Positions 59,252-64,000 of a stretch of 64,000 bases of DNA are shown here, one piece after another (position 1 is the first letter of the stretch; the number at the start of each line of letters is the position of its first letter). The notes under the pieces were generated by a model, which searched no databases, had not been told where the DNA came from, and was given only the letters and a program-made list of their open reading frames with translations. Both the position numbers and the translations under genes were made by a program. Source of the DNA: Pediococcus parvulus (lineage in GTDB: Bacteria > Bacillota > Bacilli > Lactobacillales > Lactobacillaceae); NCBI RefSeq assembly GCF_007990205.1, contig NZ_BJWE01000002.1, positions 1 through 64,000 on the forward strand, given 5' to 3'.

Positions 59252-60013
59252 ATGGATCAAACAGGTAGTAATAACGTCGTGACTTTTAGTGAGATTTTAT
59301 TAACATTACGTAAACACATCAAATTAATATTGAGTACCACCGTTATCATCACAGCATTGGCCGCAGTCGTGACCTTCTTTGTGATGACTCCCAAGTATAG
59401 TGCCGGGACCCAGATTTTAGTTAATAGAAAATTAAGTAGTGATATGGCTGCAGCCCAGTTACAAACTACGCAGGCTGATATTGCCATGATTAGTACATAT
59501 AAAGATATAATTACGAGCCCGGTGATTCAGGACACGGTTAAAAAAGAAACTAAGAACTTACCCGGGTCTGCTGATAGTGCAGTGAGTGTGGCAACTGAAA
59601 CAAATTCACAGGTTTTTACGGTTAATGTGACCGCAACTAATCCTAATACTGCAGCTTCTGTGGCCAATAAAACGGCTAATACGTTTAAAAAGAAAATCGT
59701 AAAGATGATGAGTATTAATAATGTCACCATTGTTTCTAAAGCAACTGCAGACTCTAGTCCAGTTTCACCAAAAATTAGCATTAATTTATTAGCCGGGGTT
59801 GTTCTTGGGTTGATCTTAGGCGTGGGCTTAGCCTTCATAAGTGAGTTCAATGATAAGACAGTTAAGGATGAGGCCTTTTTAACGGATAACTTAGGTTTAA
59901 CAAGCTTAGGAATTGTCAATGAAATCAGTCAAAAAGATGTTGATCGTCAAATTCGTGAACAATCAAATGGTACGACTATTGAGAGAACGAATAAAATGCG
60001 ACGAAGGGTTTAG
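59252..60013 (+). CDS. Polysaccharide co-polymerase / BY-kinase activator (Wzz/CpsC type)
   Basis: A 253-residue chain-length regulator. Two membrane segments (about 25-47 and 175-195) flank an outside loop, and a cytoplasmic C-terminal end activates the CpsD kinase encoded next. The ATG at 59252 after TTGGAGGA is preferred over 59240. Eight bases before the kinase gene. Confidence 0.9.
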   Translation: MDQTGSNNVVTFSEILLTLRKHIKLILSTTVIITALAAVVTFFVMTPKYSAGTQILVNRKLSSDMAAAQLQTTQADIAMISTYKDIITSPVIQDTVKKETKNLPGSADSAVSVATETNSQVFTVNVTATNPNTAASVANKTANTFKKKIVKMMSINNVTIVSKATADSSPVSPKISINLLAGVVLGLILGVGLAFISEFNDKTVKDEAFLTDNLGLTSLGIVNEISQKDVDRQIREQSNGTTIERTNKMRRRV

Positions 60014-60021
60014 GTGAGAAA

Positions 60022-60777
60022 ATGCCATTATTTAGAAAAAAACGTAAATTAGACAATGAAAGCTTAAAACGTGGTGTTGGGTTAGTTACCGTTACAGATC
60101 CAAATTCCGTCGTGTCTGAACAATTTCGAACGGTTAGAACAAACGTTCAATTTTCTTCAGCCGAAAAAAAGCTACAGTCGATTGTGATTACGTCTTCGGA
60201 ACCTTCAGAAGGAAAATCTACAGTTAGTTCAAATTTAGCAGTTGTATGGGCTAAACAAAAGCAAAAAGTTGTTCTGGTTGATGCCGATTTACGACGACCA
60301 ACGGCGCATCGGACTTTTAATTTGTTGAATGCAGCTGGCTTATCAAGTTATTTAACGAATAATGCAGTATATGAAGAAATTATTCAAAAGACTGATATTC
60401 CTAATTTAAGTGTGATTAGCAGTGGACCAGTGCCACCTAATCCGGCAGAACTTTTAGATTCACACCATATTAGTACGTTGTTAGAACGCTTAGCTTCAGA
60501 ATATGACATGATTATTGTTGATGCCCCACCGATTAACACGGTAACTGACGCGCAATTATTGGCTAGCAAGGTAGATGGCGTGGTTCTGGTAGTTCCTCAA
60601 GGAATTGCGGAAAAAGGTAGCGTTACGCATGCAGTTGAACAGCTAAAAACGGTCCATGCCAAGTTGCTAGGAACGGTTATGAATCGTTTCAAGGCCGACA
60701 AAGCTCCAGGTTACTACGGTGGTTACTATGGTGGCGATTACGGCGGTTATTATGGAGTAGATGATAAAGATGATTGA
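60022..60777 (+). CDS. Tyrosine autokinase of polysaccharide synthesis (Wze/CpsD type)
   Basis: A 251-residue bacterial tyrosine kinase. Walker A SEPSEGKST (59-67), Walker A' VLVDADLRRP (84-93) and Walker B MIIVDAPP. The tail has seven tyrosines in a Gly-Tyr repeat (Y229 to Y242: GYYGGYYGGDYGGYYG), the autophosphorylation cluster. It works with the Wzz partner to control chain length and is reversed by the phosphatase encoded next, whose start overlaps by 8 bp. Confidence 0.93.
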   Translation: MPLFRKKRKLDNESLKRGVGLVTVTDPNSVVSEQFRTVRTNVQFSSAEKKLQSIVITSSEPSEGKSTVSSNLAVVWAKQKQKVVLVDADLRRPTAHRTFNLLNAAGLSSYLTNNAVYEEIIQKTDIPNLSVISSGPVPPNPAELLDSHHISTLLERLASEYDMIIVDAPPINTVTDAQLLASKVDGVVLVVPQGIAEKGSVTHAVEQLKTVHAKLLGTVMNRFKADKAPGYYGGYYGGDYGGYYGVDDKDD

Positions 60778-61540
60778 TTTGCATTGTCATATTTTGCCTG
60801 GTATCGATGATGGCTCTCCTGACATAGAGACCTCGTTAAAGCTGGCAAAAGTAGCAGTTGAACAAGGCATCACGCACATGTTATTGACACCGCATCATAT
60901 GGATGGCGATTACTTAAACCATAAAGCAGATGTTGTTGAAAAAACAAGGACTTTTCAGGAAGCATTGGATCGTAATCAGATCAGATTGACAGTTTTTCCT
61001 GGACAAGAAGTGCACATTACTGGTGAATTGATACAGGCCATTGATCGTGATGATATTTTGTTTGCAGATGAGAGCAATCGTTATTTGATTTTAGAGTTAC
61101 CGCATAACGAAGTGCCTGAATATACGGAAAAGATGTTGTTTGCTTTACAAACGCGTGGAATCACACCGGTTTTGGTTCATCCAGAACGTAATCAGGGATT
61201 TATGCAGGATCCGGACAAACTATATGAGTTTGTTTCTCAAGGCTGTTTAACTCAGTTGACTGCTAGTAGTTACGTTGGGGTGTTTGGAGAACACGTTCAG
61301 AAGTTTACTGAACAAATTATTGATGCTGGGTTGGGATTTGTGTTTGCCTCAGATGCCCATAATCTTAAGGGACGAAACTTTAAGATGACACAAGCATTTG
61401 AAAAACTCGAAAAAAATAAAAGTAAACGGTTTGTTGAGATTTATCAAGAAAATGCAAAAGGAATTATTAATGGGGATGATGTGATCTTGGGAGAGATTCA
61501 TCATGTTCATGATAAAAAGAAGAAGTTTTGGTTTTTTTAA
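60770..61540 (+). CDS. PHP-type protein-tyrosine phosphatase (Wzb/CpsB type)
   Basis: A 256-residue manganese-dependent phosphatase that dephosphorylates the CpsD kinase. Metal ligands in DLHCHILPGIDDGS, QEVHITGEL, VHPERN and SDAHN. The ATG at 60770 gives the usual MIDLHCH start; an ATG at 60761 is too close to the GGAG site. Overlaps the kinase gene by 8 bp, so the pair is coupled. Confidence 0.92.
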   Translation: MIDLHCHILPGIDDGSPDIETSLKLAKVAVEQGITHMLLTPHHMDGDYLNHKADVVEKTRTFQEALDRNQIRLTVFPGQEVHITGELIQAIDRDDILFADESNRYLILELPHNEVPEYTEKMLFALQTRGITPVLVHPERNQGFMQDPDKLYEFVSQGCLTQLTASSYVGVFGEHVQKFTEQIIDAGLGFVFASDAHNLKGRNFKMTQAFEKLEKNKSKRFVEIYQENAKGIINGDDVILGEIHHVHDKKKKFWFF

Positions 61541-61567
61541 TACACAGGTTGTTTGGAGGACAAATCA

Positions 61568-62503
61568 ATGAGTAAAGTTTTGGTAACTGGTGGGGCCGGA
61601 TTTATTGGATCAAATTTGGTTGATAATTTAATAACAGGTGGTGACCAAGTTATAGTGGTTGATGATCTATCAATGGGCTTGGCTACGAATCTACCCAAAA
61701 GTCAGCAGATAAAGTTTTATCAAAAAAGTATTACCAATCATGAGTTTATGAAGGAACTATTGTTAAGAGAAAAATTCGATTATATTTATTTGCTAGCAGC
61801 AGTTGCAAGTGTTGCAGATTCAGTAGAGAGACCTTATGAAACACATCAGATTAATCAAGAGGCTAATATATACATATTAGAAATAATTAGGAAGTATCAT
61901 TTAAAAATCAAAAAGTTACTTTTTTCTTCTTCAGCGGCAATTTATGGAAGTAACTCAGAATTACCAAAAAAGGAGAATTCCATTGTAGACCCACTGACAC
62001 CTTATGCAATTGATAAATTTTCTACAGAGCGATTTGTGATTGATTGTGGCAAGCTTTATGGAATTCCAACTGTGGCAGTAAGATTCTTTAATGTTTATGG
62101 GCCAAGACAGAATCCTAAATCACCATATTCAGGCGTGCTTTCTCTGATTTCACAGGCTATTATACACCGATCAACTTTTACTATATTTGGTGACGGAACA
62201 CAGACGAGGGATTTTGTTTTTGTAGATGATGTTGTTCAAGCAATTGTCCTTTTGACAAAAGAAAGTGAGATTGTTCATCAGGTATTTAATGTGGGATCCG
62301 GTGAACATGTGTCACTTTTGCAAGTGATAAACGCCTATGAAATCATTGCTGGAGTTTCACTTAGGATTGTTAACCGACCTCAAAGAGTTGGGGATATAAA
62401 AAATTCATATGCTGATATTGATAAACTGATGGAAGTCGGGTATAAACCGATATTTGATATTTCTAAGGGCTTGAAATTGTATTGGGAGTCATTGAAAGAT
62501 TAG
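61568..62503 (+). CDS. NAD-dependent sugar epimerase/dehydratase
   Basis: A 311-residue extended short-chain dehydrogenase. NAD loop VTGGAGFIGSNL, catalytic Ser-Tyr-Lys in SSSAAIYGS and PYAIDKFSTE, then RFFNVYGPRQNP and GDGTQTRDFVFVDDVV. Most like UDP-GlcNAc/UDP-glucose 4-epimerases. It supplies a nucleotide sugar for the polysaccharide. The ATG at 61568 follows TTGGAGGA. 9 bp before the priming transferase. Confidence 0.85.
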   Translation: MSKVLVTGGAGFIGSNLVDNLITGGDQVIVVDDLSMGLATNLPKSQQIKFYQKSITNHEFMKELLLREKFDYIYLLAAVASVADSVERPYETHQINQEANIYILEIIRKYHLKIKKLLFSSSAAIYGSNSELPKKENSIVDPLTPYAIDKFSTERFVIDCGKLYGIPTVAVRFFNVYGPRQNPKSPYSGVLSLISQAIIHRSTFTIFGDGTQTRDFVFVDDVVQAIVLLTKESEIVHQVFNVGSGEHVSLLQVINAYEIIAGVSLRIVNRPQRVGDIKNSYADIDKLMEVGYKPIFDISKGLKLYWESLKD

Positions 62504-62512
62504 GGGAAAACC

Positions 62513-63169
62513 ATGGGAGAAAATTTAAAAAATTATACAACTACGATTAATAACAGTTTTGTCGAAAAAATAAGTGAACCAGTAAGAACTAAATATTTAC
62601 CATTAAAGCGTTTGTTTGATATTGTTTTTGGAACTTTATTATTCATACCCAGTTCAGTAGTAATCCTGGTTTTCATGATTTTAGTAAGGTGGGAAACACC
62701 AGGCAAGTGCTTTTATAGTCAAAAAAGAGTGGGCTTGATGGGCAAACCAATCGTGGTAACTAAGTTGCGATCAATGTATTCTAATGCTGAAAGTAAATCT
62801 GGGGCTATTTGGGCAAAAAAAAATGATGATCGAATAACTAAAGTAGGGCATTTTATGCGAAAAACACGAATAGATGAGCTTCCGCAACTCTTGTCGGTGA
62901 TTAAGGGAGATATGAGTTTAATTGGGCCACGCCCAGAAAGGCCACAATTTACGGAAGAATTTTCACACGAATATCCAGGATTTGAACAACGTCTAAGAAT
63001 TAAACCAGGTCTAAGTGGTTATGCACAAGTACATGGTGGTTATGATATTGATCCTGGCAAAAAATCACAACTTGATCAGCATTATATTGATAATATTGGA
63101 TTGAAAATGGATTGCCAAATTTTTATTGATACTATCAAAATCGTGGTTACAGGTGATGGTGCCCGTTAA
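62513..63169 (+). CDS. Undecaprenyl-phosphate sugar phosphotransferase (priming transferase)
   Basis: A 218-residue monotopic polyprenyl-phosphate hexose-1-phosphate transferase that puts the first sugar on the lipid carrier. One hydrophobic hairpin (about 35-58) is preceded by KRLFDI, then KLRSMYSNAE and the catalytic RIDELPQL, GDMSLIGPRPERPQF and IKPGLSGYAQVHG. The short form without the N-terminal membrane domain of WbaP or WcaJ. 19 bp before the glycosyltransferase. Confidence 0.9.
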   Translation: MGENLKNYTTTINNSFVEKISEPVRTKYLPLKRLFDIVFGTLLFIPSSVVILVFMILVRWETPGKCFYSQKRVGLMGKPIVVTKLRSMYSNAESKSGAIWAKKNDDRITKVGHFMRKTRIDELPQLLSVIKGDMSLIGPRPERPQFTEEFSHEYPGFEQRLRIKPGLSGYAQVHGGYDIDPGKKSQLDQHYIDNIGLKMDCQIFIDTIKIVVTGDGAR

Positions 63170-63188
63170 AAAAGATGGAGTAAAATTT

Positions 63189-63974
63189 ATGCATAATGAT
63201 TGTCTTAGTTTGAGTATCGTTACATTCAATAATGAAAAAAAAATAGAAAAGCTAATTAGTAATCTAACTGAAATATTAAATGGAAATATTTCATACAAAT
63301 TGTATATTATTGATAATGGATCTACTGATCAAACGCAAATGTTAGTAAAAAAAATCAAAAAAAATAATAAAAATATTGTTTTTTTTGATAAAAAAGAAAA
63401 TTTAGGTTTCGGCTCTGGACACAATAGTATCATTTCTTTTTTGAAGTCTTCATATCACATTGTACTTAATCCAGATATCCAGATTTCCTCTTTTAAAGAA
63501 ATAGAAAAAATGATCAATTATTTAGAAAAAAACAGGAATGTTGGACTATTATCTCCACTCATTTTAAATGAGGATGGCTCAATTCAGAGACTTTATAAGT
63601 ATAATCCCACAATTTTTGATTTGTTCATTAGGTTTGTTTCACCTAATTTTTTTAAAAAAAGACAGGAATGGTTCTATCGGTTAGATTCCGGATATAATAA
63701 AATTGGTCATATAGATTATGCAAGTGGTTCTTTTATGATGTTTAGGACGAGCATTTTTAAAAAGATAAATGGATTTGATGAACGTTATTTCATGTATATG
63801 GAAGATGCGGATATTACTCGCAAAGTGAATAGGATTAGTGACGCAGTTTTTTTTCCGACCAGTGCTGTCACCCATGAATGGCAAAGAGCAAGTCACAAAA
63901 AAATAAAGTATATTCTTATATCCATTGAGAGTATGTTAAAATACTTTAACAAGTGGGGATGGAAGTGGTATTGA
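63189..63974 (+). CDS. Family 2 glycosyltransferase (rhamnosyltransferase-like)
   Basis: A 261-residue GT-A enzyme. SLSIVTFNNEKKIE start, YIIDNGSTDQT nucleotide-sugar motif, FDKKENLGFGSGHNSII, VLNPDIQIS (DxD position), YASGSFMMFR and GFDERYFMYMEDADI acceptor site. This pattern is common in rhamnosyltransferases of the WbbL type; donor not proven. The base composition falls sharply, with long A-runs, compared with the upstream genes. The ATG at 63189 follows GATGGAG. Confidence 0.85.
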   Translation: MHNDCLSLSIVTFNNEKKIEKLISNLTEILNGNISYKLYIIDNGSTDQTQMLVKKIKKNNKNIVFFDKKENLGFGSGHNSIISFLKSSYHIVLNPDIQISSFKEIEKMINYLEKNRNVGLLSPLILNEDGSIQRLYKYNPTIFDLFIRFVSPNFFKKRQEWFYRLDSGYNKIGHIDYASGSFMMFRTSIFKKINGFDERYFMYMEDADITRKVNRISDAVFFPTSAVTHEWQRASHKKIKYILISIESMLKYFNKWGWKWY

Positions 63975-64000
63975 TTATTTGTATAAGTACTTATAGAGCT
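63959..64000 (+). CDS. Start of a further gene, truncated by the window end
   Basis: An ATG at 63959, overlapping the last 16 bp of the previous gene, opens the frame MEVVLIICISTYRA to the window edge. The sequence resembles the first beta strand and loop of a family 2 glycosyltransferase, fitting the cluster. A GTG at 63965 is an alternative start. Only 14 codons are visible. Confidence 0.4.
   Translation, partial: MEVVLIICISTYRA

Overview
The window reads as low-GC Gram-positive chromosome, almost certainly a member of the Lactobacillaceae. The grounds are the gene order (ctsR-clpC-rpoBC, str, S10-spc-alpha, ecfA1-ecfA2-ecfT-truA-rplM-rpsI, pcrA/camS/gatCAB/dagK/rlm), a PadR-controlled phenolic acid decarboxylase, a CamS lipoprotein, GGAGG ribosome-binding sites and frequent TTG/GTG starts. 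The layout resembles Lactiplantibacillus plantarum and relatives. The species cannot be named from this sequence alone.

Region by region: 1-410 holds two tRNA-Pro genes with different anticodons between two hairpin terminators. 560-11200 holds ctsR-clpC behind a CtsR box, then rpoB-rpoC behind a promoter and a structured leader containing an intrinsic-terminator hairpin. A minus-strand prepilin peptidase follows. 12040-15440 is the str operon (rpsL, rpsG, fusA), then a minus-strand nicotinamidase-like gene. 16120-30400 is an uninterrupted S10-spc-alpha supercluster with 27 ribosomal protein genes plus secY, adk, infA and rpoA. It starts with a folded leader and ends with an element that looks like the L17 downstream element. 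30450-34770 carries the energizing module of the ECF vitamin transporters, truA and rplM-rpsI. 34850-42220 is a patchwork of single transcription units: padA/padR with a palindromic operator, an amino-acid permease, a tandem intergenic repeat, a 2-hydroxyacid dehydrogenase, an ECF S-component, a GH73 glucosaminidase, xpt and a diverged PurK paralog. 42280-51750 is pcrA, camS, gatCAB, dagK and an RlmCD-type methyltransferase; ligA, usually between pcrA and camS, is missing. 51758-57980 has a SteT-like permease, a GH25-fold protein without its catalytic acids, a DUF4828 protein, an oxidoreductase, a DEAD-box helicase and a pyridoxal kinase. 58050 to the end is the start of an exopolysaccharide cluster: a serine-hydrolase-fold protein with a broken SxxK motif, the Wzz/Wze/Wzb module, an epimerase, the priming sugar transferase, a glycosyltransferase and the first codons of another gene. 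The DNA turns strongly A-rich in the last kilobase.

The first half is essential gene-expression machinery and is ordinary in gene content. What deserves a second look is mostly in non-coding leaders (rpoB, rpsJ, rpsL, rplM, 3' of rplQ), in three enzyme-fold proteins that have lost catalytic residues (PurK-like, GH25-like, serine-hydrolase-like), in the dispersed palindromic repeat family, and in the putative pheromone peptide inside the CamS signal sequence. No CRISPR array, insertion sequence, prophage or obvious defence system was seen. No clearly new multi-gene system was found. The best candidates for undescribed function are the PurK paralog and the two probable pseudoenzymes.
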